Positions 9,228 to 14,350 are shown, numbered from the stretch's first letter. The stretch is DNA of 14,350 bases from Mollicutes bacterium (GCA_003559585.1 PWKX01000036.1:1-14350); one strand, 5' to 3'. The notes: a model not told the origin generated them from the sequence alone. A program made the numbers and translations.

Positions 9228-9864
9228 TGTCTTTGTCCAACCTTTCTTCTAACATGTTTGTGATTTCTTTTATGCGGTTGCGTTTATAACGATATGCCAC
9301 CGGGTTTGTAATTAATCTAGCAGATATATCGGTGATATCTTCTAAAACCGTTAATCCGTTTGCTTTAAGGGTACTGCCTGATTCGACAATATCCATGATA
9401 ACATCACTCAAACCTACCAATGGACCTAATTCTACTGAACCAGATAATTTAAACACTTCAATCGGTTGATTTTTAGATTGAAAAAACTTCTTTGTGACAT
9501 TTGGATATTTTGTTGCCACGCGTAACACTTTATCTTTACTGTAAAGATCAGTATCTGGATAACCAGCAATAGAAAATTTACACCGTCCAAACCCTAAATC
9601 CAATAACTCATAAATATCAGCACCTTCTTCTAAAACGATATCCCGGCCTACCACACCTAAGTCAGCCACACCTTCATCGACATATGTCACCACGTCAACA
9701 CCTTTGACAAACATGTACCTAACCTTGATGACTTCATCGGTGAATATCAGTTTACGAGACGACGATTTGACCACATCATAAATGCCAAGTTTTTCCATAT
9801 AGATCATCGCTTCTTTAGCAATTCTCCCCTTCGGAAGTGCGATGGTTAAATATCCTTTATCCAT
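9220..9864 (-). CDS. hisG: ATP phosphoribosyltransferase, short form catalytic subunit
   Basis: First committed step: condenses ATP and PRPP to phosphoribosyl-ATP. At 214 residues it lacks the C-terminal regulatory ACT-like domain of the long form (about 300 residues), so it belongs to the short HisGS type that works only as a hetero-octamer with HisZ, encoded immediately upstream. Visible motifs are ALPKGR near the N terminus, GVADLGVVGRD (64-74) and the PRPP loop ESGSTLKANG (161-170). It overlaps hisZ and hisD by 8 nt each. Feedback inhibition by histidine would occur at the HisZ interface. Confidence 0.97.
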   Translation of the reverse strand: MDKGYLTIALPKGRIAKEAMIYMEKLGIYDVVKSSSRKLIFTDEVIKVRYMFVKGVDVVTYVDEGVADLGVVGRDIVLEEGADIYELLDLGFGRCKFSIAGYPDTDLYSKDKVLRVATKYPNVTKKFFQSKNQPIEVFKLSGSVELGPLVGLSDVIMDIVESGSTLKANGLTVLEDITDISARLITNPVAYRYKRNRIKEITNMLEERLDKDND

Positions 9865-10819
9865 TTTGATTCACCGCTTTCACAAGTGCATCCATATCAA
9901 TGGTAAACCCAATAGCTGGGATGCGTTGATTTGTTGTTTTGTTGATGGGGTTATAACGTCCACCTTTGATCAGTGCCCGATTCGCACTAGGGGTAAATCC
10001 TTGAAAGGTTATGCCCTGATAATAATCATATTTTGATAACATCGATAAATCAAAAATAATCTTTCTTTTTAAGGTTGTTGTTTCAATCGTTGAACGTAGT
10101 AATCGCAATTCATTAAGCGCTTCTTTCATCATGTTATCTAGACGAATACCCGTTAACTTCTCTTCAATATCATCAATGTCGCCTTCTAATCTAAACAACA
10201 TGTCTAAAAGCTTCTTATCGTTTACTTTGATAGGATGACGTGACATAAACGCCGATAACAGCGACACATTTTTATTGGTGATGATTTCTTTTAACTCGTG
10301 CAAGGCTTCATTAGGTAGGGCCATTTGCTTAAATAAAGCATCAAGAAACTTTTGATTGCCGATTTCTACCACATAATCAACATTAAATAAATCACATAAC
10401 TTTAACATCAAATTAACGGTTTCACTGTCTGAGGCCTCAGTGCTTGTTGATGAGCCTAAATATTCAACACCAAATTGAGCCATTTTTTCAACAACGCCTC
10501 CATTTGATTGAGCATAAATATCTGTATCATAAAACAATTTGATGGTCCCACCATTACGAAATCTGGGAATCAATTGATTGATGATGGTGGTGGTTACATC
10601 TGGTCGCAAGACCAGTATATGACCGGTATTATCTAATACTTTAACCATGCTTGATGGTTTGATGCGTTCATTAACCCGTATAAAAGCATCATAGGGTTCA
10701 AATGTTTCTGGTTCATAAAACAAGTACCCCTCATCACTTAACAGATCGGTAAACGCGCGTTTAATGTTTAACTTGGTTTGTTGTTGGTTGAACGTTTCTT
10801 CTATACTTTTGGTTGTCAT
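9857..10819 (-). CDS. hisZ: ATP phosphoribosyltransferase regulatory subunit (HisRS-like)
   Basis: Paralogue of the histidyl-tRNA synthetase catalytic core that has lost aminoacylation and instead activates short HisG and binds histidine for feedback control. The 320-residue protein starts with a class II synthetase-like region (YLFYEPETFEPYDAF; VLRPDVTTTI; then the motif-2-like segment ending FYDTDIYAQ) and ends with the ALIKGGRYN / AIGFTIDMD pattern typical of HisZ. It is shorter than a real HisRS (about 420) and lacks its anticodon-binding domain. The ATG has a strong AAAAGGAGTGG 4-5 nt upstream. It is the first structural gene of the operon and follows the two attenuators. Confidence 0.94.
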   Translation of the reverse strand: MTTKSIEETFNQQQTKLNIKRAFTDLLSDEGYLFYEPETFEPYDAFIRVNERIKPSSMVKVLDNTGHILVLRPDVTTTIINQLIPRFRNGGTIKLFYDTDIYAQSNGGVVEKMAQFGVEYLGSSTSTEASDSETVNLMLKLCDLFNVDYVVEIGNQKFLDALFKQMALPNEALHELKEIITNKNVSLLSAFMSRHPIKVNDKKLLDMLFRLEGDIDDIEEKLTGIRLDNMMKEALNELRLLRSTIETTTLKRKIIFDLSMLSKYDYYQGITFQGFTPSANRALIKGGRYNPINKTTNQRIPAIGFTIDMDALVKAVNQNG

Positions 10820-10844
10820 AAAACCACTCCTTTTGTTTTTTTAT

Positions 10845-10876
10845 AAAAAAAGACGGGATGTAGGTATCCCGCCTTT
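10845..10876 (-). terminator. his attenuator terminator 2 (E:F hairpin of module 2)
   Basis: In the minus-strand RNA, GGCGGGAU (10866-10873) pairs with AUCCCGUC (10852-10859) around a 6-nt loop; one pair is G-U, and flanking AAA/UUU extend the stem. It is followed by a run of seven U (10845-10851). It stands just ahead of the hisZ Shine-Dalgarno, the position expected for an attenuator terminator. Its 5' arm overlaps the antiterminator partner at 10864-10877. Confidence 0.9.
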
Positions 10877-10943
10877 AAGACTAAAGGATACAGACATTTA
10901 CACGAGGATAAAGGTCTGTATCCATGTAAACATGAATGCAAAC

Positions 10944-10991
10944 CTAATTTTTATGATGATGGTGATGGGTATACATTGATAAGAAAAACAT
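10944..10991 (-). CDS. his leader peptide 2 (five consecutive His)
   Basis: Fifteen-codon reading frame MFFLSMYTHHHHHKN ending in TAG, with an AUG preceded by GGAGG at an 8-nt spacing (11000-11004). The five His codons CAT CAC CAT CAT CAT occupy 10953-10967. Such a run, between a strong ribosome binding site and competing hairpins just ahead of hisZ, is the signature of a his-operon control peptide. The peptide has no expected function beyond making the ribosome sense charged tRNA-His. The stop codon overlaps the B strand (AGGUUUG) of module 2, so a ribosome that completes the peptide would cover B and favour termination. Confidence 0.9.
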   Translation of the reverse strand: MFFLSMYTHHHHHKN

Positions 10992-11011
10992 ACGAATCGC
11001 CTCCATTTGGG

Positions 11012-11045
11012 TATAAAAAAACCGGATAGATGGGCATCTATCCGG
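11012..11045 (-). terminator. his attenuator terminator 1 (E:F hairpin of module 1)
   Basis: Perfect inverted repeat: CCGGATAGATG (11035-11045, minus-strand reading) with CATCTATCCGG (11022-11032), followed in the RNA by seven U (11015-11021). It sits 8 nt before the Shine-Dalgarno of leader peptide 2, so it ends module 1. It is a strong stem (10-11 bp) and its 5' arm is also the partner of the module 1 antiterminator. Confidence 0.93.
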
Positions 11046-11116
11046 ATAGTTAATTTATCTTTGAATAGATACAAGCACTTTTAATCATAAGTATAAAGGC
11101 TTGTATCATGACAATG

Positions 11117-11185
11117 TCATAATGTCAAACCTTCGTTTGTATGATGATAGTGATGTGCTTGTACAAATTGATTGAATGGTTGCAT
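11117..11185 (-). CDS. his leader peptide 1 (His-His-Tyr-His-His)
   Basis: Twenty-two codon frame starting MQPFNQFVQA, then HHYHH (codons 11-15, 11141-11155), then TNEGLTL and TGA. The AUG follows AAAGGAGTGG (11191-11200) at a normal spacing, and the predicted transcript start is only about 20 nt upstream, as is typical for leader peptides. Four His codons in five positions point to control by charged tRNA-His. The Tyr codon inside the run is a difference from leader 2. The frame ends about 70 nt before terminator 1, leaving room for the competing hairpins. Confidence 0.9.
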   Translation of the reverse strand: MQPFNQFVQAHHYHHTNEGLTL

Positions 11186-11212
11186 AATGACCACTCCTTT
11201 AAAGTTGTGTTA

Positions 11213-11241
11213 ATCATAACACCAATAAAAATTAGTTTCAA
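11213..11241 (-). promoter_or_regulatory. his operon promoter
   Basis: Sigma-A-type promoter on the minus strand: -35 TTGAAA (11236-11241), 17-nt spacer, -10 TATGAT (11213-11218), with an extended TG one base before the -10. Transcription would start near 11206, about 20 nt before leader peptide 1. No other promoter-like pair this good is seen between here and hisZ, so both attenuators would lie on every full his transcript. Confidence 0.8.
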
Positions 11242-11255
11242 GGCAAATGTTATTA

Positions 11256-11275
11256 AAACGATAATGATAACGTTT
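11256..11275. repeat. Imperfect inverted repeat upstream of the his promoter
   Basis: AAACG (11256-11260) and CGTTT (11271-11275) flank a 10-nt centre with partial further symmetry (TAATGA/TTATCA). Read on the minus strand it lies just after the MFS transporter stop and is followed by TTTTAATAA, so it may be a weak terminator for that gene. It could also be an operator, as it sits about 15 bp upstream of the his -35 box. The sequence does not decide between these. Confidence 0.35.
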
Positions 11276-11281
11276 CCTTAA

Positions 11282-12454
11282 TTAACTGGTTTCTACATTG
11301 AATACGCGTTTATTCAAGATAAGTAAGCTTCCCATCACTGTGATTAAGATCATGATGGCGATATATAAACCACTTGTGTTTTGAGTTAATACTAAAACAT
11401 GACCACTTAAGAAAACCCCAAGCAAAGCACCAAATCCATACGCAGTAAACATGTTCCCATATTGTTTGGCATAGGCTTGGTCCTTAAAATACCTTTTAAC
11501 CGCCACAGGTATGATGGCTAACCATGCACCAAGATTAAACCAAAACAAACCAAAACTTAATCCGTACAACCAAATAGATTGACCATTATTAATCAAAGCA
11601 AGCAATGATGCTAAAAATATGAGTCCAAAAGACAGGGTTACCACGGCTTTAAACTCTAATCGATCAGATAACCAGCCAAACAGTGGTCTAGCTAAACCGT
11701 TCAATACCGCAAAGCCTGAGATTAAAGCCGTCACTAACGTTAAGTCAAACTCGTAATAATCCACACCGACATTAAAACTAAGGCCGATCATCATTAACCC
11801 AATGGCAGTAGCGATTGTAAATAAAACATAGATAACCATAAACAACAACCGACGTTTCGGTTGTTCATCCTTTTGCACATGATAAGACACGTGTGTTGGT
11901 TGATGAGGTAAAAAAGATACACACAATAACAAACCAACAAAAAAAACAACCCCTAAGATAATCATGGCGTCACTTAATGAATATCGGTTCAGTAAATAGG
12001 ATACAACTGGCGCACCAATTAATGGAGACATACCAAAACCGCTTAAAACTATGCCTGTGTATAAACCTTGCCTTTTCAACTTCGATATCTGAATAAAAGA
12101 AATAGGCACACCATAAATCATACCAACACCACTCCCAGCCAAAACACCATAAGCCAATACGAAAATAAAAAATGACGTAGCAGTGGCCGCCATGATCCAA
12201 CCTAGGCCGATTAATATAACGCCTATGAACGCTAAATTTTTCGGTTTTACATAAGCCATCAATCGTCCACTAATCATCATCAAAAGTGCATAGAAAAAAA
12301 GCGATACCATATAAGGATACCCACTTTGAGCCACACCGACACCATAACTCGATTCAACATGCGGTCTAAACACACTCCACGCATAGAGCGTCCCCATCAT
12401 CACCATCATCAATACACTGGGTATGATTAATTGTATGATTGTTTTGTTTTTCAT
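11282..12454 (-). CDS. MFS transporter, OFA (oxalate/formate antiporter) type
   Basis: Cytoplasmic-membrane carrier of about 390 residues with roughly 12 hydrophobic segments and a hydrophilic central loop near residues 190-205 (QKDEQPKRR). Family marks of the OFA group are GTLYAWSVFRP in the first helix, AGSGVGMIYGVPISF, and RQGLYTGIVLSGFGMSPLIGAPV, followed in the second half by GLARPLFGWLSDR, the MFS loop motif. OFA members move oxalate, formate or other small carboxylates; the substrate here is not shown by the sequence, though a formate-producing pfl pair lies in the same window. An in-frame ATG at 12466 exists, but only ATG 12454 has a Shine-Dalgarno-like GGTGAT just upstream, so that start is preferred. 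It is transcribed alone from its own promoter. Confidence 0.85.
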   Translation of the reverse strand: MKNKTIIQLIIPSVLMMVMMGTLYAWSVFRPHVESSYGVGVAQSGYPYMVSLFFYALLMMISGRLMAYVKPKNLAFIGVILIGLGWIMAATATSFFIFVLAYGVLAGSGVGMIYGVPISFIQISKLKRQGLYTGIVLSGFGMSPLIGAPVVSYLLNRYSLSDAMIILGVVFFVGLLLCVSFLPHQPTHVSYHVQKDEQPKRRLLFMVIYVLFTIATAIGLMMIGLSFNVGVDYYEFDLTLVTALISGFAVLNGLARPLFGWLSDRLEFKAVVTLSFGLIFLASLLALINNGQSIWLYGLSFGLFWFNLGAWLAIIPVAVKRYFKDQAYAKQYGNMFTAYGFGALLGVFLSGHVLVLTQNTSGLYIAIMILITVMGSLLILNKRVFNVETS

Positions 12455-12494
12455 CCTGATCACCATATATTTTGAAGTTCAAAGCACTTTTTAC

Positions 12495-12523
12495 ATTTTA
12501 CCGTCATTTAATGAATCGGTCAA
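12495..12523 (-). promoter_or_regulatory. Promoter of the MFS transporter gene
   Basis: -35 TTGACC (12518-12523), 17-nt spacer and -10 TAAAAT (12495-12500) on the minus strand. Predicted start near 12488, about 34 nt before ATG 12454. It lies directly after the terminator of the upstream gene, which supports independent transcription. Confidence 0.75.
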
Positions 12524-12545
12524 GCTTTTTTTAAGCATTGAACAT

Positions 12546-12577
12546 AAAAAAAATACACAAGCTAATCACTTGTGTAT
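12546..12577 (-). terminator. Intrinsic terminator of the DUF975-like gene
   Basis: Perfect 9-bp stem ATACACAAG / CTTGTGTAT (plus-strand arms at 12553-12561 and 12569-12577), 7-nt loop, followed in the minus-strand RNA by eight U (12546-12553). It begins 11 nt after the stop codon. Confidence 0.93.
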
Positions 12578-12588
12578 CATGGATAACC

Positions 12589-13335
12589 TTAACGATAATT
12601 GATTACTTTATGCCTTAAATCTGCGTACAACTGTGCGTGTCTCATATGATACCAAGGCAAGAAAAGCAAATAAGCAAGTGGCATTAAAAATAGCGTCGGT
12701 GTGATAAAACTAGGCAAGGCATCACCACCAAAAATTCTACGGTAATAAGAAAACAACAAAACCATCAACCCTGAAGACTGAATAACCATCCACGGCACGA
12801 AGAATAGTCGAATGAAAATCAACTTAAGATAATACCCTCTCATGATGATCGCACTAACCTTTAAAGGATTATGTTTTAATTGGTTAAAACGACTATCTGC
12901 GAGTAAATATGGAACCATCGCAAACATCAATGATATGGCTGCGGCTGGTAATGAAAATAACAGCAAATTAAACATCGCAGCGCTCATATCAATGTTGAAC
13001 TCTTGAAACAATCCAAACACATATCCTGAGATGAATGTTCCAATGACAATCGGGCTAAAAAACAAGATTTGTCTCAACAATAAATAACCAAGATTTTTGC
13101 CATAATGCGGGGCTTTAAATCCAAGGAAGATCGGAAATCTTATTTGTTTTCTAATATCGGTACTCGCCTTTACCATAACAAAAGAAACCCCAACAGAAAC
13201 AGGCAGCAATAATATCGTGCCTAATATCGGCGCCACATGTGAACCAATAAACAACACAATCACTGATAATAAATATGTTGGCATAATTTTTGGATAGTGT
13301 TTAATCAAGTTTTTAAACGCATAAATTAAACGCAT
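12589..13335 (-). CDS. Multi-pass membrane protein, DUF975-like
   Basis: Protein of 248 residues with about six hydrophobic segments (near residues 18-35, 38-57, 88-108, 120-148, 172-195 and 212-232) and short basic loops; no signal peptide, enzyme motif or binding motif is visible. The pattern PYLLADSRFNQLKHNPLKVSAIIMRGYY (in part), followed by a hydrophobic pair and a C-terminal HAQLYADLRHK, resembles the DUF975 family of uncharacterised integral membrane proteins in Bacillota, where the middle part reads as a polar helix between membrane segments and the end as an LYxDL-type motif. Function is unknown. It is a single-gene unit with its own promoter, a strong AGGGGG ribosome site and its own terminator. 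The DUF975 assignment is from memory of the family pattern only. Confidence 0.75.
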   Translation of the reverse strand: MRLIYAFKNLIKHYPKIMPTYLLSVIVLFIGSHVAPILGTILLLPVSVGVSFVMVKASTDIRKQIRFPIFLGFKAPHYGKNLGYLLLRQILFFSPIVIGTFISGYVFGLFQEFNIDMSAAMFNLLLFSLPAAAISLMFAMVPYLLADSRFNQLKHNPLKVSAIIMRGYYLKLIFIRLFFVPWMVIQSSGLMVLLFSYYRRIFGGDALPSFITPTLFLMPLAYLLFLPWYHMRHAQLYADLRHKVINYR

Positions 13336-13361
13336 GATAACCCCCTAGTGATACTGTCTAC

Positions 13362-13390
13362 ATTATAGTGCCTTTTCAAGATAAGTTCAA
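13362..13390 (-). promoter_or_regulatory. Promoter of the DUF975-like gene
   Basis: -35 TTGAAC (13385-13390), 17-nt spacer and consensus -10 TATAAT (13362-13367) on the minus strand; start near 13355, about 20 nt before the ATG. AGGGGG follows as the ribosome binding site. Confidence 0.82.
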
Positions 13391-13404
13391 TAAGCATCAA
13401 CAGA

Positions 13405-13436
13405 TTAAAACCCAGCCAAATCTTAAATGGCTGGGT
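13405..13436 (-). terminator. Intrinsic terminator of the ABC exporter gene
   Basis: Nine-pair stem ACCCAGCCA / TGGCTGGGT (plus-strand arms at 13410-13418 and 13428-13436) with a 9-nt loop, followed in the minus-strand RNA by TTTTAAT. It starts about 20 nt after the ABC transporter stop and ends just before the next promoter. Confidence 0.9.
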
Positions 13437-13456
13437 ATATTATGTCGTGTCAGGTT

Positions 13457-14350
13457 TTAATTTGGTTGATTGAGCGAGGTATATAAGCCATTTTGTTTTA
13501 ACAACGCTTGGTGTGTTCCTTTTTCAACCACTTTCCCTTGGTCAATGACATAAATGCAATCTGAATGTTCAACTGTTGATAACCGGTGCGCAATCACAAG
13601 TGAGACTTTACCAACCATTAATCTTTCAAGTGCTTCTTGCACCAGTTTTTCTGATTCATTATCAAGCGCACTGGTGGCTTCATCTAATAACAAAATCGGT
13701 GCGTCTTTCAACAACGCTCTTGCAATGGCAACACGTTGTCGTTGTCCACCAGATAACGTCGCACCATTCTCACCAACAACCGTATCATAGCCATTAGGTA
13801 GTTGTGAAATAAAATCGTGGGCATTGGCTGATTTAGCTGCGCTGATTACCGCTTCATCCGTCGCATCTAAACGACCATAAAGTATATTTTCTTTAACACT
13901 ACAGTTAAATAAATGGGCATCTTGTGGCACATAGGCAATCATATGTCTAATGTCTTTAATGGTTTGATGCGCCGCAGGCTTATGGTTAATCACCATCCCA
14001 CCCGATTGTGGTGGATAAAATTGTAGTAATAATTTAAACACCGTTGATTTACCACCACCACTAGGACCAACCAAGGCAGCGGTTTGATGCGTCCCTAAAT
14101 CTAGGTTTAAACAATCTAAAACCGTGTCATCATCATAAGCAAATGTCAGATCATCTAACACAATGGGTGCCTGTGTAACACGTGGCACTGATTGGTCATA
14201 TGTGGTGGGTTCTGTCTTTTCATCGAACAGTTCAAACACACGGTCGCCAGCCGCTAAAGAACCTTGTAAATTGGTAATAAAATCGCCTAAAGATTGTGAT
14301 AGCTGACGGATGCCATTTTGAAGTTGAGTGATGGCAACAATCGTACCAAT
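13457..14350 (-). CDS. ABC exporter (fused membrane and ATPase domains), 5' end outside window
   Basis: C-terminal part of an ABC-type multidrug/lipid-like exporter half-transporter. The frame is open to the window edge, giving 297 visible residues. The first 40 or so (ending SLAAGDRVFELFDE) are the end of the transmembrane domain and linker typical of MsbA/LmrA/MdlB-like proteins; the rest is a complete nucleotide-binding domain. Counting from the first visible codon: Walker A GPSGGGKST at 95-103, Q-loop VPQ near 141-143, signature LSGGQ at 199-203, Walker B ILLLDE ending D223-E224, and H-loop histidine H255 in IAHRLSTVEHSD. All catalytic elements are intact. Apparent GTG start at 14239 is internal. 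The substrate cannot be told. Such proteins often come as two adjacent genes, and a partner, if present, must lie upstream of this one, because a terminator follows it. Confidence 0.93.
   Translation of the reverse strand: MGTIVAITQLQNGIRQLSQSLGDFITNLQGSLAAGDRVFELFDEKTEPTTYDQSVPRVTQAPIVLDDLTFAYDDDTVLDCLNLDLGTHQTAALVGPSGGGKSTVFKLLLQFYPPQSGGMVINHKPAAHQTIKDIRHMIAYVPQDAHLFNCSVKENILYGRLDATDEAVISAAKSANAHDFISQLPNGYDTVVGENGATLSGGQRQRVAIARALLKDAPILLLDEATSALDNESEKLVQEALERLMVGKVSLVIAHRLSTVEHSDCIYVIDQGKVVEKGTHQALLKQNGLYTSLNQPN

Larger units (their letters stand above)
10845..10991 (-). promoter_or_regulatory. his attenuator module 2 (ribosome-mediated)
   Basis: Leader-peptide attenuator, read on the minus strand. 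Candidate termination-state helices: A:B, AUGUAUACC (10968-10976, codons just before the His run) with GGUUUGCAU (10936-10944), one mismatch; C:D, GGAUACAGAC (10914-10923) with GUCUGUAUCC (10886-10895), 10 perfect pairs; and E:F, the terminator at 10845-10876. Antitermination-state helices: B:C, AGGUUUG (10939-10945) with CAGACCU (10912-10918); and D:E, GUAUCCU (10885-10891) with GGGAUAC (10864-10870), or CCUUUA/UAAAGG around 10872-10887. A ribosome stalled on the His codons would cover A, free B to capture C, and so leave D free to break the terminator. This is the standard his attenuator logic; pairings were found by eye and no energies were computed. Confidence 0.85.
11012..11185 (-). promoter_or_regulatory. 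his attenuator module 1 (ribosome-mediated)
   Basis: First of two serial leader-peptide attenuators. Candidate termination-state helices in the minus-strand RNA: A:B, GUACAAGC (11157-11164) with GUUUGAC (11124-11130) with a bulged A, or locally CAAAC/GUUUG (11135-11139 with 11126-11130); C:D, GAUACAAGC (11099-11107) with GCUUGUAUC (11068-11076), nine perfect pairs; and E:F, the terminator at 11012-11045. Antitermination-state helices: B:C, AAGGUUUG (11126-11133) with CAAGCCUU (11096-11103); and D:E, GUAUCUAUUC (11063-11072) with GGAUAGAUGC (11034-11043), ten pairs including two G-U. The two sets are mutually exclusive. Strand D could also pair with UACAAGCAC inside the peptide frame. Pairings were found by eye. 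Confidence 0.85.

Noticed and set aside
9842..10036. Plus-strand frame across the hisG/hisZ junction
   Set aside because: Antisense to two intact conserved genes and without start signals.
10764..10979. Plus-strand reading frame of 71 codons across the his leader
   Set aside because: It is antisense to the hisZ start and to leader peptide 2 (its Met-rich end is the complement of the His codons), with no ribosome site or promoter of its own.
10820..11250. T-box riboswitch controlling the his operon
   Set aside because: No T-box sequence, specifier hairpin or matching antiterminator bulge was seen; GGAGTGGT is a ribosome site, not a T-box core.
11970..12200. Second minus-strand frame inside the MFS gene
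   Set aside because: Overlaps the conserved transporter in another frame; Trp/Phe/Cys-rich shadow composition.
12455..12466. Upstream ATG for the MFS transporter
   Set aside because: No Shine-Dalgarno precedes it, whereas GGTGAT lies just before ATG 12454. Not fully excluded.
13554..13797. Plus-strand frames inside the ABC exporter gene
   Set aside because: Shadows of the conserved ATPase domain in other frames.
1..14350. Mollicute genetic code with TGA as Trp
   Set aside because: TGA ends hisK, hisIE, hisF, hisA and others at tight overlaps, and Trp is TGG throughout, so the standard bacterial code applies.
1..14350. CRISPR arrays, insertion sequences, tRNA or rRNA genes, defence islands
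   Set aside because: No repeat-spacer pattern, transposase, terminal repeats or structural RNA genes were found; gene content is metabolic and transport-related.

Overview
The window looks like chromosomal DNA from a low-GC, Gram-positive-type bacterium (Bacillota or a walled or wall-less relative). Protein types, strong AGGAGG-like ribosome binding sites, TTGAAA/TATAAT-type promoters and tight ATGA gene overlaps all fit. TGA is a real stop (several ATGA junctions end a gene) and Trp is TGG, so a Mycoplasma/Spiroplasma code is ruled out. An Acholeplasma/Izemoplasma-like or Erysipelotrichia-like host is possible but unproven.

Layout. (1) Bases 1-2820, plus strand: a formate-fermentation pair, pflB (5' end cut by the window edge) and its activating enzyme pflA, closed by a bidirectional terminator at 2826-2855. 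(2) Bases 2859-10819, minus strand: a complete histidine operon in the order hisZ-G-D-C-B-H-A-F-IE-K. All junctions overlap by 4 or 8 nt or abut, and every step from PRPP plus ATP to L-histidine is encoded, with the short HisG/HisZ type of ATP phosphoribosyltransferase and a PHP-type histidinol phosphatase. (3) Bases 10820-11250: the his promoter and a leader of about 390 nt. (4) Bases 11282-14350, minus strand: an OFA-type MFS transporter, a DUF975-like membrane protein and the 3' part of an ABC exporter. The first two have their own promoters; the membrane protein and the exporter end in clear terminators.

The most interesting element is the his leader. It holds two complete ribosome-mediated attenuators in series. 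Each has its own Shine-Dalgarno site, a short His-rich leader peptide (His-His-Tyr-His-His in the first, five consecutive His in the second), a set of competing RNA helices and an intrinsic terminator. The two modules look like a diverged duplication: they share AGGUUUG, CAUG, GAUACA and CCUUUAU blocks in the same order, and the central helix shows compensatory changes (GAUACAAGC/GCUUGUAUC versus GAUACAGAC/GUCUGUAUC). RNA polymerase would have to pass two histidine checkpoints before reaching hisZ. No T-box, the usual amino-acid sensor in this type of bacterium, is visible.
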